DNA of 64,000 nucleotides from Anaerolineales bacterium UBA5195 (GCA_002412925.1 DHVZ01000087.1:87566-151565), one strand, 5' to 3'. Counted from the stretch's first letter, positions 33,997-43,456 are shown. The notes: a model not told the origin generated them from the letters alone. Program-made: numbers and translations.

Positions 33997-34722
33997 TCAC
34001 AACATCAAGAGCATGACCACAGTGGTCATATCCAACAAGGCATGAATAGCCATCAGATAGGGAAATAATTGTGGGCGAAGTTTCAGGCCCAGTCCCATCA
34101 GGAAGGCCAGTGGGATGAACATCCCCAACCTCCAGACGATGAATCGCCAATCAAAAATCAGTGGCAGCGTAATGTGCTGCAGCGCCAAGAAGAAGGATGC
34201 CAACGCCCAGGCCAGCCAACCGTTGCCGAGTTGTTTTTCGAGACGCGGCATGACATAGCCAAAATAGGTGGGCAATTCCGCGAAGGCAATCGTGAGCGGA
34301 AAGAGCAGGCTGAGCACCCCGGCCCACAACGGCAAAGGACGGAACATGAGCCCAAAGGCAACTTCTTCGGAGCCAAACAGCCAGTTTGCTAGCCATTGAT
34401 TCGGCAAGGTCGCCATAGGCATTAACACCATCATCAAAAGCAGGGCGAGGCCCAGGTCTTTCCAGAAGGTTTGGTGCGAAGCAGGAATGAACTCAAAATA
34501 ACGCCGGTTCTCCTGCCGAAAGAGCCAGACCAGCAGGATGATGGAAGCCAGGTTGGTGAACAGCGCACTGATCGTCCACCAGGCGGCGGAAGCCTCCCAA
34601 GGGGCGAGCAATCCGGCCAGGGCGAGAAATCCGGCAATCGAAATCTGGAAGACGGCAAAGAGAACCGTCCGCGAAAATAACATCAGCCAGGGAACCAGCG
34701 GTTTGATGATTGGGGGATTCAT
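33997..34722 (-). CDS. CPBP-like membrane protein with incomplete active site
   Basis: A 241-residue protein with about seven helices. The region aligned with CPBP motif 1 reads AFAELPTYFGYVMPRLEK: only one Glu of the EE pair remains and the Arg is displaced. Motif 2 keeps a His in LALQHITLP, and a later AIHALLDM keeps the last His followed by Asp. This looks like a CPBP relative that has lost or changed catalysis. AGGAG precedes the ATG at 34722. Confidence 0.75.
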   Translation of the reverse strand: MNPPIIKPLVPWLMLFSRTVLFAVFQISIAGFLALAGLLAPWEASAAWWTISALFTNLASIILLVWLFRQENRRYFEFIPASHQTFWKDLGLALLLMMVLMPMATLPNQWLANWLFGSEEVAFGLMFRPLPLWAGVLSLLFPLTIAFAELPTYFGYVMPRLEKQLGNGWLAWALASFFLALQHITLPLIFDWRFIVWRLGMFIPLAFLMGLGLKLRPQLFPYLMAIHALLDMTTVVMLLML

Positions 34723-34735
34723 GAGAACACTCCTG

Positions 34736-35581
34736 TTATTCCTTTTGCGCAACAAGCCCAATCCACTCTGTATCATCCGTGAAGGGCGTGCCAAGCAAGT
34801 CATTCCAAGCATTTAGCACCGCAAAACCGGCCTGTTTCAGTTCTGCAGTGATGGTTTCGCGATCATAATCCTGAAACCAATTGCGATAGACCGAGACTTT
34901 ATCGTCCGCTTCGATGACAATCGCCTGGTCGAGAAAAACGGATTGTTCCGGGTAGTCGAAGCCTTCTTCCAAGACCAAGTGTGGGCCTGGTTTCCAAAAT
35001 CCCGTTTGGCCTGCGTACCAGCCATTGCGATTGCCATGTTTCTGGCGGTGGGTGCGGGTGGTGACATCGAGCACAAAGTGGCCGCCGGGCTTGAGGGCGC
35101 GGCGCACATTCCCGAGCAGAGTCCGGCGCTGGTTAGGGGAAAGCGGGCAGAGATCGCCGTAAATCAGCAGGGCGACATCATATTGGCTTTCATCGGCCAG
35201 GGTCAGGTAGTCCTGATAGCGGTAGAAAATGTCGAGATGATGCTCGCTGGCGTATTGCGTGGCATAGTCAATCGAACGGCGAGAAGTATCCACACCCGTG
35301 ACGCGCATACCTTTCTCCGCCAGTCGGGCCGCATACAAGCCGGGGCCACAGCCCAGGTCGAGCACGTTGTTCCCAGCCTGCAGCCCGAGCGTGGTAACCA
35401 GCCAATCCAGCGACTTTTGGATGGTTTGCGGGCGGCGGCTTGCAAGGTCGTTATCGGGATTTAGATGCGCCTTGAGCATCTGCGCCGAGATATGCGGGTC
35501 ATTCCAGAAAAGCGGCTCACCCGGGGTGAAGGGTTCGGGTTTCTGCTGGTATTGCAGGATCAGGTCAAGATTCATGTTCAT
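34736..35581 (-). CDS. Class I SAM-dependent methyltransferase
   Basis: A 281-residue protein with motif I VLDLGCGPGLYAARLAEKG, motif II VTGVDTSRRSIDYA and LALKPGGHFVLDV-like motif (RALKPGGHFVLDV). Before the domain are about 70 residues with FWNDPHISAQMLKAHLN, and after it a beta-rich substrate region. The substrate is unknown. It overlaps the acyltransferase-like gene by 4 bp (ATGA) and that gene overlaps the glycosyltransferase likewise, so the three are made together. Confidence 0.9.
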   Translation of the reverse strand: MNMNLDLILQYQQKPEPFTPGEPLFWNDPHISAQMLKAHLNPDNDLASRRPQTIQKSLDWLVTTLGLQAGNNVLDLGCGPGLYAARLAEKGMRVTGVDTSRRSIDYATQYASEHHLDIFYRYQDYLTLADESQYDVALLIYGDLCPLSPNQRRTLLGNVRRALKPGGHFVLDVTTRTHRQKHGNRNGWYAGQTGFWKPGPHLVLEEGFDYPEQSVFLDQAIVIEADDKVSVYRNWFQDYDRETITAELKQAGFAVLNAWNDLLGTPFTDDTEWIGLVAQKE

Positions 35582-36393
35582 CCTTCTTTTAATTTTTCGT
35601 ATTGCGCGGTCAACTCGTCCAGCAGCCTCCGGCCTTCGATGAGTTCTTTTAGCGTTTGGGCAAAACGGGCGGCAGGCGCGCCGTCCACCAGGTCGTGATC
35701 AAAGCTGATGGTCACACACAGCACCTGGCGATTTTCCAGTTGGCCGTTGACCAGGGCCGGCCGTTTGGCGATGCCACCCAGGGTGATCTGGAGCGTGTGA
35801 TTGGAAACCGGCAGTCCCCAGCCGCCGCCCGTCCCAAACATACCCACCGAAGTCAATGCAATGGTGCCGTTCATCTCTTTCAGCCAGTGCGGATTTCGGA
35901 ACAACAGCCGCAGGAAAAAGCGCCGCAGGAAGCCAGGCAGCAGCACAAACCAGTCGATGAACTTTGCTTCTCGACCCTGCGGGTTATCCTGAAAAGCCTT
36001 AATTTCAGCATGGATCTCGGGCGGGCTTTTGCGGTTGACCGCGCGCAGGATGTGCGGGCGGATGATTTTCTGCCCGTTCACATCGACCTCGAACATGGTG
36101 TTGACATCCACCTCGTCGAACAGGACGATTTTCTCGCCCCAGGCGCGGCACGCCTGGACAGGCTTGTGCCGCTCCACTGCCCGTCCCACACAGGCCACGA
36201 CAAAAGCCATGAACGAAAACCCCTCGCCGGTACGGGCACGGTACTGGCGGATGGCGCGGCGCGCTTCGGTCACGTCCATTTCAAACAGGCCATGAATCAG
36301 GTGCTTCTCGCGCCCCAGCCGCCCGCCGTCTTCCATCAGTCGGCGGATTTTGGGAAAAGGCAGGGTTTCGTATCCAGAGTTGCTCATGTTCAT
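35578..36393 (-). CDS. 2-oxoacid dehydrogenase E2-type acyltransferase domain protein
   Basis: A 271-residue stand-alone catalytic domain of the dihydrolipoamide acyltransferase/CAT fold. The catalytic motif SFDHDLVDGAPAARF matches HxxxDG. There is no lipoyl domain, no E1/E3-binding domain, and no E1 or E3 gene nearby, so it cannot be a normal E2. The fold also covers chloramphenicol acetyltransferase and condensation enzymes, so transfer of an acyl group to a small molecule is more likely. It is coupled by 4-bp overlaps to a glycosyltransferase and a methyltransferase. Confidence 0.82.
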   Translation of the reverse strand: MNMSNSGYETLPFPKIRRLMEDGGRLGREKHLIHGLFEMDVTEARRAIRQYRARTGEGFSFMAFVVACVGRAVERHKPVQACRAWGEKIVLFDEVDVNTMFEVDVNGQKIIRPHILRAVNRKSPPEIHAEIKAFQDNPQGREAKFIDWFVLLPGFLRRFFLRLLFRNPHWLKEMNGTIALTSVGMFGTGGGWGLPVSNHTLQITLGGIAKRPALVNGQLENRQVLCVTISFDHDLVDGAPAARFAQTLKELIEGRRLLDELTAQYEKLKEG

Positions 36394-37655
36394 ACTCCCA
36401 GATGCTGGCAGAGGATTGTGACGGCGTTCTGCACGCCATTTTCGGCACGGATGGAGTGCCCAAGCATTTCCACCCGCTCGCGCATGATTGGATCGCTGAC
36501 TACCCTGTCAATGGCTACCGCTAAATTGACAGCGGTCAGCTTTTTGGCTGCGATCGGCTCCGGGCCCACCCCCAGCCCGTGAACACGTTTGCCCCAGAAC
36601 AGTTGATCCACAATAAACGGGACAATCGCGCTGGGCTTTCCGGCACGCAAGCCTTCGGCAGTTGTCCCCGCCCCACCATGATGGACAACGGCCGACATCC
36701 GCGGGAACAGCCAGCCATGCGGAGCTTCTTTCAGGATAAAGACATTCTCCGGCACATCCAGCGCATTCAGCCCGCCCCAGCCGGTCGCCAGGATGCCGCG
36801 CCGTCCGCTGCGCGAGAGGGCATCCAGTACAATCCCAGCAAAACGCTGCGGGTCGCGTCCCGCCATACTGCCAAACCCGATATAGACTGGCGGCTTACCT
36901 TCGTCAAGAAAGGCTTGCAGGTCAGAGGAAGGCCGCCAGTCCGTTTGCGCGTCATCGAACCAGTAGCCGGTGAGGTGGATGCTGCCAGGCCAGTCTTGCG
37001 GAGATCGAATCACCGCCGGGCTGTAAGCGCCCAAGAGCGGGACGGATGTCAGGGTGTGGTAAAAATCGGCCCCGCGCAAAGGCCGCAGCCCAAAACGCTG
37101 ACGGAACTCGTTCACAAAAGGCCGGTACCACTGCCAGATCACTTCCAACATGGCAAACCCCGACAGGCGATTGTGCCATCCGCCCAGGTTCTTTTGGATT
37201 GGCCAACCGGGGGCGGGAAAATCGCGGGTGGGCAGCACCGGCGTCGGTTCGACCAGCACGAGCGGTATCTCACAAATCTCGGCGATGGTTGCACCTAGCG
37301 GGGCAAAGACGGCCAGGGTAATCAGCGCTTCCGCGTGGCGGGATGCTTCCAGAGCATCTTCAGCCATTTGCAAGGCGATCGGCCCAAGCATCTTACGCAT
37401 CGCCAGGATGGATTGAATGGGATTGGTTCCTCCTGATTCCATGTACTTTTGCCCGGTCTCACCTGCCATGATCTGCTGAACATCCCCGCGCAAAGAGTGG
37501 AATGGCAAGCCCACACCCTGCACTAGGCCAGCAAAGTTCTGCGGGGCGGCCAGGAGAACATTCAACCCGGCCTGCTGCAGACCTTTCCCCAGCCTGATAC
37601 ATGGCTGGATGTCACCCTGGGAACCCGCGGCAAAAATGGTAATGCGCATTTCCAC
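36390..37655 (-). CDS. GT1/GT28-type glycosyltransferase (sterol/macrolide glucosyltransferase-like)
   Basis: A 421-residue GT-B enzyme. N-terminal RITIFAAGSQGDIQPCIRLGKGLQ is the acceptor-domain start of MurG/UGT-like enzymes; the donor site is VVHHGGAGTTAEGLRAGKPSAI followed by PFIVDQLFWG (key residues HHGGAGT and D-Q-x-x-W). Close types transfer glucose or a deoxysugar to sterols, terpenoids or polyketides. First gene of the coupled glycosyl-, acyl-, methyltransferase trio, which suggests stepwise tailoring of one small molecule or glycolipid. Confidence 0.88.
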   Translation of the reverse strand: MEMRITIFAAGSQGDIQPCIRLGKGLQQAGLNVLLAAPQNFAGLVQGVGLPFHSLRGDVQQIMAGETGQKYMESGGTNPIQSILAMRKMLGPIALQMAEDALEASRHAEALITLAVFAPLGATIAEICEIPLVLVEPTPVLPTRDFPAPGWPIQKNLGGWHNRLSGFAMLEVIWQWYRPFVNEFRQRFGLRPLRGADFYHTLTSVPLLGAYSPAVIRSPQDWPGSIHLTGYWFDDAQTDWRPSSDLQAFLDEGKPPVYIGFGSMAGRDPQRFAGIVLDALSRSGRRGILATGWGGLNALDVPENVFILKEAPHGWLFPRMSAVVHHGGAGTTAEGLRAGKPSAIVPFIVDQLFWGKRVHGLGVGPEPIAAKKLTAVNLAVAIDRVVSDPIMRERVEMLGHSIRAENGVQNAVTILCQHLGV

Positions 37656-37670
37656 ATCTCCTGTTATGAA

Positions 37671-38219
37671 CTATCCATTCACTTCGGACTTCAGCAGGGC
37701 GTACACAAAGGTATCTGTCCAAAGCGGTTTCCCCTGAATATTTTTGCGGAAGTAGATATTCTGTCGCAGCAATCCCTCACGCCGAAAACCGACTTTTTCG
37801 AGCAGTTTCCAGGATGCGATGTTTTTCGGGTTGCAGTGCGCAACAATGCGATGGATGTCTCCATCAGTGAAGCGCTTCCTGACCAACGCGCCAACCGCTT
37901 CTGACATATACCCTTGCCGCTGATATTGCGGACTGAGAATGTAGCCCAACTCCCAGGTGATCAGGTGTTGCGGTTCGATCTGTTTGAAGTAGATTTGCCC
38001 GATGACCCTGCCAGTTTCTTGCAGTTCAACCGCCCAAAAATCAGAAGAGTTGGCAAGTTCCCCAGCCATCTTGTGCGCTTGCTCAAGGCTGATTGGCTCT
38101 CCCGGCTCAAACTGGTAGATGCGCGCGTCGGAAAGATAGGCATGTAAATCTTCAGCGTCAGTCGGACCAAAGGCGCGCAAGATTAATCTGGGAGATAAAA
38201 TGGATGGTGTGTTTGACAT
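37671..38219 (-). CDS. GNAT acetyltransferase, RimJ/RimL type
   Basis: A 182-residue protein: LSPRLILRAFGPTDAEDLHAYL at the N terminus, WELGYILSPQYQRQGYMSEAV as acetyl-CoA loop and CNPKNIASWKLLEKVGFRREG near the end, all typical of RimJ/RimL. Possibly ribosomal-protein or small-molecule acetylation. Spaced 15 and 27 bp from neighbours. Confidence 0.9.
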   Translation of the reverse strand: MSNTPSILSPRLILRAFGPTDAEDLHAYLSDARIYQFEPGEPISLEQAHKMAGELANSSDFWAVELQETGRVIGQIYFKQIEPQHLITWELGYILSPQYQRQGYMSEAVGALVRKRFTDGDIHRIVAHCNPKNIASWKLLEKVGFRREGLLRQNIYFRKNIQGKPLWTDTFVYALLKSEVNG

Positions 38220-38246
38220 GGCAACATTATCCTTTGGCTGAAAATA

Positions 38247-39011
38247 TCAGCCAAAAATGAAATATGGAATCAAACCGATGGCGACGATGACCGCATTAAG
38301 CAGATTATGCGCCAGGATGGGGCCAATCAGGCTGCGGGTTTTGACGAACAGGTAGGCATAGAAAGAGCCGAAAGTAAAAACGGTCAATTGCTGAAGCGGG
38401 TTGAAACGCATCACCCGCAATGGGTTGAAAGCGACGTTGATGTGCGCGAGCATAAAAATCAGGGTGGCAATACCACCCGCCAGCAAGGCATTGGTCTTGT
38501 CAGCCAGCCCGGCGCGTTTGCCATACAGGAGCAGGGGTGTCATCACCAGGGCGCGAAACAGGATTTCTTCGCTCGTGCCCGATAGCAGGATTTGAAAAGC
38601 GAAGTAGCCGCCGAAGTTCCAGGCAGTCAGCGGGAAGTGAAATGCCGCCGATGTATCGCCAAAGACCATCATCAAAACGCCGATACTGCCCTGCAAGAAG
38701 AACCAAAAAAGGCTGAACTGCAAGACCAGCTGAACCGCATAGCGCCATTTGTTCAGGTTGAAGCCAAAGTCTGTCAACGTGATGCGAAATATTCGGGACA
38801 GGGGCAGAATGGCGAACAGGGCAAATAACCCCTGCAAGACGTGATGCAGCGAAATGTAGAAGAAACTGCCACCTGGGTCGAAAGCGCTTAGCGACTGAGC
38901 TATAGGTTGGGCCAGCAGGAAGGCAACTTCACTGATCAAACGGGTCAGGAATAAGAATACCAGGCCAAGTAGAGCAATTATCCCGACCGTTTGCCAGTTT
39001 TGTTTTGTCAT
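38247..39011 (-). CDS. CPBP-family intramembrane metalloprotease
   Basis: A 254-residue membrane protein with seven to eight helices. GTSEEILFRALVMTPLL gives EExxxR, FMLAHINVAF the middle His, and LAHNLLNA the last His-Asn. Complete catalytic set. It follows a membrane-protein gene by 4 bp. Confidence 0.9.
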   Translation of the reverse strand: MTKQNWQTVGIIALLGLVFLFLTRLISEVAFLLAQPIAQSLSAFDPGGSFFYISLHHVLQGLFALFAILPLSRIFRITLTDFGFNLNKWRYAVQLVLQFSLFWFFLQGSIGVLMMVFGDTSAAFHFPLTAWNFGGYFAFQILLSGTSEEILFRALVMTPLLLYGKRAGLADKTNALLAGGIATLIFMLAHINVAFNPLRVMRFNPLQQLTVFTFGSFYAYLFVKTRSLIGPILAHNLLNAVIVAIGLIPYFIFG

Positions 39012-39015
39012 TGTG

Positions 39016-39870
39016 TTATTCCTTGACGTGCTTCAGCAGGATAACCACCATCACCACCCCCGCCAGCGCCATGCCGGGAAAAATGACCAACTCCACCACG
39101 CTGACGGGCACACCGACCCGCGCCATATTCAATCCCATCAGGCTGACGGCAACGCCGAGGGTCAGGAATTTGGTCAACCCGACCGAAGCCAGCAGGTAGC
39201 CCCAGGGTTTTCGGCGCAGGAGCAGGATGCCGGACAGGATACAGACAGGGACGATCAGGCCCAAATCCATGGCCTGGATGAACATGCTGGTTGTGTTTTC
39301 GAGCGCAGGAGCCGCATCGGATGAGAAGGTGGCGGCAATACGCCCCAGCCAGGCCAGGGAGAGAAAAGCGGCGGCAAAAAACAAAAGTCCGGCAATCCAG
39401 CCGCGTGGCAGGTTATCGAAAAAATGTGTGGGCAGGCTGTCCAGGTCAAAAGTCATCATGACCAGCACAAAGGCGAACAGGCTCAGGCTAAACAGGGCGA
39501 CATAGATCAGGAACAGGGCGTTGTACTGCGCGCCAAAGGCCATCGTGATGTAGGTGTATAAGATAAAGCCAAGCGTACCCGCTAGCAGCAGCCGTCCGCG
39601 CAGGGAGCCGCGCAGGGCCAGCCAGAAGGAAATCGCCAGCAGGGGCAGTCCGAGCGTAAGTGTGACCAGATCGTTGGCTTGCATCTGGGCGGCAGAACTA
39701 ACCGTATCCCAATAGTACAGGCCGCGGGCATTGATGGTCACTTCTTCGCCGCGGAAAGTGGTCAGCGGGTAGGGCGTCCCCTCCGCGGGCCAGAGACCCG
39801 CCAGTGCAGCGGCCAGGGTCAGGATAAAAATCACAGGGATAAGCCATTTCAAGGCAGGATTGTATCTCAT
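39016..39870 (-). CDS. Hypothetical polytopic membrane protein, 284 residues
   Basis: About eight hydrophobic helices, with an extracytoplasmic loop of about 40 residues after the first (GTPYPLTTFRGEEVTINARG). The YYWDTVSSAAQMQANDLVTL segment before helix 2 and a closing RRKPWGYLLA motif recur in uncharacterised membrane proteins of this type. No transporter or enzyme signature is visible. It sits between the CPBP gene (4 bp) and the flavodoxin gene (10 bp). Confidence 0.75.
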   Translation of the reverse strand: MRYNPALKWLIPVIFILTLAAALAGLWPAEGTPYPLTTFRGEEVTINARGLYYWDTVSSAAQMQANDLVTLTLGLPLLAISFWLALRGSLRGRLLLAGTLGFILYTYITMAFGAQYNALFLIYVALFSLSLFAFVLVMMTFDLDSLPTHFFDNLPRGWIAGLLFFAAAFLSLAWLGRIAATFSSDAAPALENTTSMFIQAMDLGLIVPVCILSGILLLRRKPWGYLLASVGLTKFLTLGVAVSLMGLNMARVGVPVSVVELVIFPGMALAGVVMVVILLKHVKE

Positions 39871-39880
39871 GACAGCCTCA

Positions 39881-40531
39881 CTAATTCAAAACCGTATTCG
39901 CCCAGGTGCGGATTTTTTCCCAGTCGCGCTGGTCCGATTCAACCACTTTGACCATGTTGGCGATGAAACGGTCGAGGAAAGACAGGCGCGAGAAATCCAT
40001 GACGCCGCTGAAAAGGGCTTCGGGAGCCTTTGGTAGCAGGGCGCGGACGGGCGCGGTGTACGCTTCACGCGCAACACAACTGGCTTCGTCATCATCCGTA
40101 TTGAGCATGTGGGCGGTAAACAATGCGGTGGGCAGGCCGTTGAGCACAAGTTGATTGTCTTGAACGAATTTGACCATCTCTGGCAACCAGTTGCCCATGC
40201 GGATGGCGCTGCCCAGGATGACAGATTGGTAACCTGCGAGCGACGAGACCTTTTTGACCGGCTTGACTTCGGCATTAAAGCCGCGCTCTGCCAGGGTTTG
40301 TCCAATTGCGGCGGCAATTTCGGCGGTTGAACCGGCGCGGGTGGCATAGGTGACAAGAATTTTTTGAGTCATGGTTGTATCCTTTGCAAATAAAAATTCG
40401 GGGGTGGCAATGTCCGGGGTGCGGGTGGCGGCATAGCCCAAGCCGGAGCAAGTCAGCGCTGCGCCGCCCAGCGCCAGCCCGGAGAGTTTAAGAAAATCGC
40501 GGCGGGAGAGTTGTTTGGAAGTCATGGTCAT
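39881..40531 (-). CDS. Tat-exported flavodoxin-domain protein
   Basis: A 216-residue protein with a twin-arginine signal, SRRDFLKLSGLALGGAALTC in part (residues 9-30), then a flavodoxin domain beginning KILVTYATRAGSTAEIAAAIG, the FMN phosphate loop T-R-A-G-S-T. The rest (VILGSAIRMGNWLPEMVKFV) resembles HemG/MenJ-like flavodoxins. Flavodoxins are normally cytoplasmic; a Tat signal would let it be exported folded with FMN. An internal ATG at the start of the flavodoxin domain (MTQKILV) could yield a cytoplasmic form as well. Stop codon of the preceding gene overlaps the start. Confidence 0.85.
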   Translation of the reverse strand: MTMTSKQLSRRDFLKLSGLALGGAALTCSGLGYAATRTPDIATPEFLFAKDTTMTQKILVTYATRAGSTAEIAAAIGQTLAERGFNAEVKPVKKVSSLAGYQSVILGSAIRMGNWLPEMVKFVQDNQLVLNGLPTALFTAHMLNTDDDEASCVAREAYTAPVRALLPKAPEALFSGVMDFSRLSFLDRFIANMVKVVESDQRDWEKIRTWANTVLN

Positions 40532-41757
40532 CCGGACTTTCTCAGCAACCGGTTGCCATTCGTAGCCACATAAGGCCTGTCAAAACGCTGCTGGAAGGCG
40601 TCGTTTTGCTTCAATTGCCTGTCCCAATAAAATTGAATCAAACCTGTGGGGGCCAGCAACTTGAACAAAAACAGCATTCCTTTTGACAAATACAGGCTGT
40701 CTGCCAGTTTCGCCAGTATCTGCGCGGACATTTTGCCGTTTTCGAGGATAGAGCCAACCAATTCCACAAATGGCGCGATGATTTTTTCTTGCTCTTTGGC
40801 TGGCTGAAGCTGGAAACCCTCAACCCCGCCTTTGATGGCTGTACCGAGATAGTCTCTTTGCAACCGCCGGGTCAAATTTTCAAAGTAGGCTTCCAGAAAA
40901 TACGATTGACTGCTTTCTGGAAAACCCTGCTGGACGATAAAACCCAATGAGCCACTGGATGGTTGAAGCAGTTCAAGAAAAGCCATCACATGCGAAGGCA
41001 TGGCATGAACATAAAGGGGTAGGAAAAAGATGACTGTGCCATCGGAAGAAAAATCGGCGGCCCACTGCGCCCACATTTTCTTTTGCTTCAGGTCGCGAAC
41101 AATGACCTGAGCGCCATAAGCCTCCGATATGGCTTGGAGAATCAGGGCGGTATTGCTGCCGTGAAGCCTGGGGGAACCATTATAGAGAATGAGTTTATCG
41201 ACCTTTTGAGTGGCATTCGGCTTCAAAATCTTGTTCCGGGCGCGGCGCGGGCATAGTTCTGTCAAGGTCCAGGTGGGATTCTTGTGAATGCGGTAAGCCT
41301 TTGACCTGAAATGATAGGCGGTTCGGTAAAGATAATCCTCGATGACCTGCGCTTCCTCCGGGGTGAGACCCTGCTCGTCGTAATAAAAATGGAGTTCCGG
41401 GTAACGCTCATAGCGCGCTTTGTGATGGCACTCACCGTCCACAATCTCAATGTAGGGATGGTAATGCGGGATGGTGCGGTCAATAAATGCTTTGGCGCTG
41501 TGATTGATAAAACCCTGGGCGGTATCCATGAGCAGGATGACCTTGTCGGCATTGACATAGTCCGGGTAAATTTCCGACAGCGAGTCCTTGCAGATGCACC
41601 TGCCAGGCGTCTTCACCCAGCAAGACCAACAGCCGATACAGGCCTTAATATCGTCAGGGTGGAGCGCCTTGCAGCGTGGTGGTTCATCATACAGGGCGGC
41701 AATCGCCGCAACGGTTTCAGAGTCGGGGTTGGCGCGTAAATCAAAAAGGGAAATCAT
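40528..41757 (-). CDS. Fused NAD(P)H-dependent FMN reductase/flavodoxin-like protein with Cys cluster
   Basis: A 409-residue protein made of two flavodoxin-like modules. Residues about 1-170 hold CIGCWSCWVKTPGRCICKD, the Cys-rich segment of iron-sulfur-flavoprotein/FMN-reductase families, but lack an intact N-terminal FMN loop. Residues about 187 onward begin again with LILYNGSPRLHGSNTALIL, a canonical FMN-binding loop, followed by a second reductase domain and a C-terminal extension. Probably electron transfer with FMN and perhaps an Fe-S centre. Coupled by 4-bp overlap to the Tat-exported flavodoxin. Confidence 0.8.
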   Translation of the reverse strand: MISLFDLRANPDSETVAAIAALYDEPPRCKALHPDDIKACIGCWSCWVKTPGRCICKDSLSEIYPDYVNADKVILLMDTAQGFINHSAKAFIDRTIPHYHPYIEIVDGECHHKARYERYPELHFYYDEQGLTPEEAQVIEDYLYRTAYHFRSKAYRIHKNPTWTLTELCPRRARNKILKPNATQKVDKLILYNGSPRLHGSNTALILQAISEAYGAQVIVRDLKQKKMWAQWAADFSSDGTVIFFLPLYVHAMPSHVMAFLELLQPSSGSLGFIVQQGFPESSQSYFLEAYFENLTRRLQRDYLGTAIKGGVEGFQLQPAKEQEKIIAPFVELVGSILENGKMSAQILAKLADSLYLSKGMLFLFKLLAPTGLIQFYWDRQLKQNDAFQQRFDRPYVATNGNRLLRKSG

Positions 41758-41770
41758 GGGACTGCCTTCT

Positions 41771-42622
41771 TTAAGACTTCATTTCGGCCACAACGATTTT
41801 ACCCCTTGAAAAATATCCATAGTGATACAACAAAAACAGTGCGCCTGTTATCGCATACACAATGGTAAGCCATCCAAAATACGCGAGATTGATATTCGTC
41901 AAATGATAAAAGATGACGTTGTAACACAAGTGTATCCAGATGGCGTTGAGCAGGTTGTTGCTACGCTGCATGACAACATTCATGATTATCACCAGTGATG
42001 TCATGACCACTACATTTGCAATGATATAGATGACAAGCGGCCATCCCGTGGCACCATCCATAAAGGCAACATCTACAAACCACAGGATAGCGTGCCAGAA
42101 TGCCCATATCACTCCGGCGACGATAGAAGCCTGGATGAAACCATATTTTTTGTCCAACTCAACGCGGAGATAGCCTCTCCAGCCAAGTTCTTCTCCCAGA
42201 GGGCCTGCAAACAGGCACAATAGTAATGTTACGGGCAATGAATACCCCTTCAAGCTGAAAAATGAAGTGAACGACTGACCTTCTGAGAAAGACAATATCA
42301 AAAGAGGGACGATTGAACTCAAGACGACGGCAACGCCGCTGACAAGCATGAGATCGAGCCTGAGTTTCTGACTAAAAACGCTTTTAACAAAATCTTTGAG
42401 ATTTGTTTCAGGTCTTAGTTTCTTGAACATGATGAGAAACGCAAACGTAGGCGCCCATGCGCAAAACGCTTCAACAATCCTTTGTACGAGAGGCGGGGCA
42501 TTGAACACCATCGCTGCTGAACCACCCAAGGCCATCACCATGAACCAGAATAACAAATATGAAAAGATGACATACTTCCACATCACATCCATCCGTTGGG
42601 TTTTTATCTCATTTGCGACCAT
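41771..42622 (-). CDS. CPBP-family intramembrane metalloprotease
   Basis: A 283-residue membrane protein with eight helices. GPLGEELGWRGYLRVEL gives EExxxR, VIWAFWHAILW the middle His and WIHLCYNV the last His (spacing as in the large CPBP subfamily with EELGWRG). Complete catalytic residues. It lies 66 bp after the ABC ATPase gene. Confidence 0.9.
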   Translation of the reverse strand: MVANEIKTQRMDVMWKYVIFSYLLFWFMVMALGGSAAMVFNAPPLVQRIVEAFCAWAPTFAFLIMFKKLRPETNLKDFVKSVFSQKLRLDLMLVSGVAVVLSSIVPLLILSFSEGQSFTSFFSLKGYSLPVTLLLCLFAGPLGEELGWRGYLRVELDKKYGFIQASIVAGVIWAFWHAILWFVDVAFMDGATGWPLVIYIIANVVVMTSLVIIMNVVMQRSNNLLNAIWIHLCYNVIFYHLTNINLAYFGWLTIVYAITGALFLLYHYGYFSRGKIVVAEMKS

Positions 42623-42688
42623 TTGAACCTCCTGATTGTTTTGTGTTCGAATTTACTCCAGTTTACAAAAAAAGACAAACCTGCCAAA

Positions 42689-43453
42689 TTAGAACTTCAT
42701 CTCCGCCAGCCAGGCGGTCAGACCTGTTTCGCGGGCTTTGAAATCGTCGTGGGTCTCATCGTCAGCGCCGGGCAGGTACTCACCGGCAATCTTGCCATCC
42801 AGGATGAACAGCACCCGTTCCGTTTTGGCAGCGACCCTGACATCATGTGTGACCAGCAGAACGGTCGTGCCTGCGCGGTGAATATCCGCCAGGATGGTCA
42901 TGATTTCACTGGCGGATGTCGAGTTCAACGCGCCGGTCGGCTCGTCGCCGAAGATGATTTTCGGGTCGCCCATCAAGGCACGGCAGATGCCGACCCGCTG
43001 GAGTTGGCCGCCCGAAGCCTGGGTGATGTCGCGGTTTTCCAGCCCCGCAATGCCGGTTTTTTCCATCAGCGTTGTGGCTTTTTCCGTGAGATGCGCGCCA
43101 TCTTTGCGCCCATCGCGCATGGTGGGCAGGATGATATTGTCAAGAATGTTCAGGTTCTTGAGCAGGGTCGGCTGTTGGAAGACAAAGCCCATTTTGGCCC
43201 GGCGCAGGTCAGCCAGTTCGTTCTCCTTGAGCGCCGACAAATCCACGCCGTCGAAGGTAATTTTTCCGCCGTCCACATTGTCCATACCGCTCAGGGCATA
43301 CAGCAAGGTCGACTTTCCCGAACCGGAAGGGCCCATCACGGCGACGAATTCGCCCTGGCGGATGTCCACCGAGACGCCGTCGAGGACGTTGCGTTTTTCT
43401 GTTCCCAGGCCGAAAGATTTGGTGATGTTTTCACTGCTAATCAGGGTTTGCAT
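42689..43453 (-). CDS. ABC transporter ATP-binding protein (MacB/LolD type)
   Basis: A 254-residue ATPase with Walker A MGPSGSGKSTLL, Q-loop FVFQQPTL, signature ASGGQLQR (first Ser of LSGGQ replaced by Ala-Ser), Walker B KIIFGDEPTGALN and H-loop VTHDVRV. It is 3 bp downstream of an FtsX-type permease gene and would form with it a two-gene mechanotransmission-type exporter for peptides, lipids or antimicrobials, in the membrane. Confidence 0.92.
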   Translation of the reverse strand: MQTLISSENITKSFGLGTEKRNVLDGVSVDIRQGEFVAVMGPSGSGKSTLLYALSGMDNVDGGKITFDGVDLSALKENELADLRRAKMGFVFQQPTLLKNLNILDNIILPTMRDGRKDGAHLTEKATTLMEKTGIAGLENRDITQASGGQLQRVGICRALMGDPKIIFGDEPTGALNSTSASEIMTILADIHRAGTTVLLVTHDVRVAAKTERVLFILDGKIAGEYLPGADDETHDDFKARETGLTAWLAEMKF

Positions 43454-43456
43454 GGC

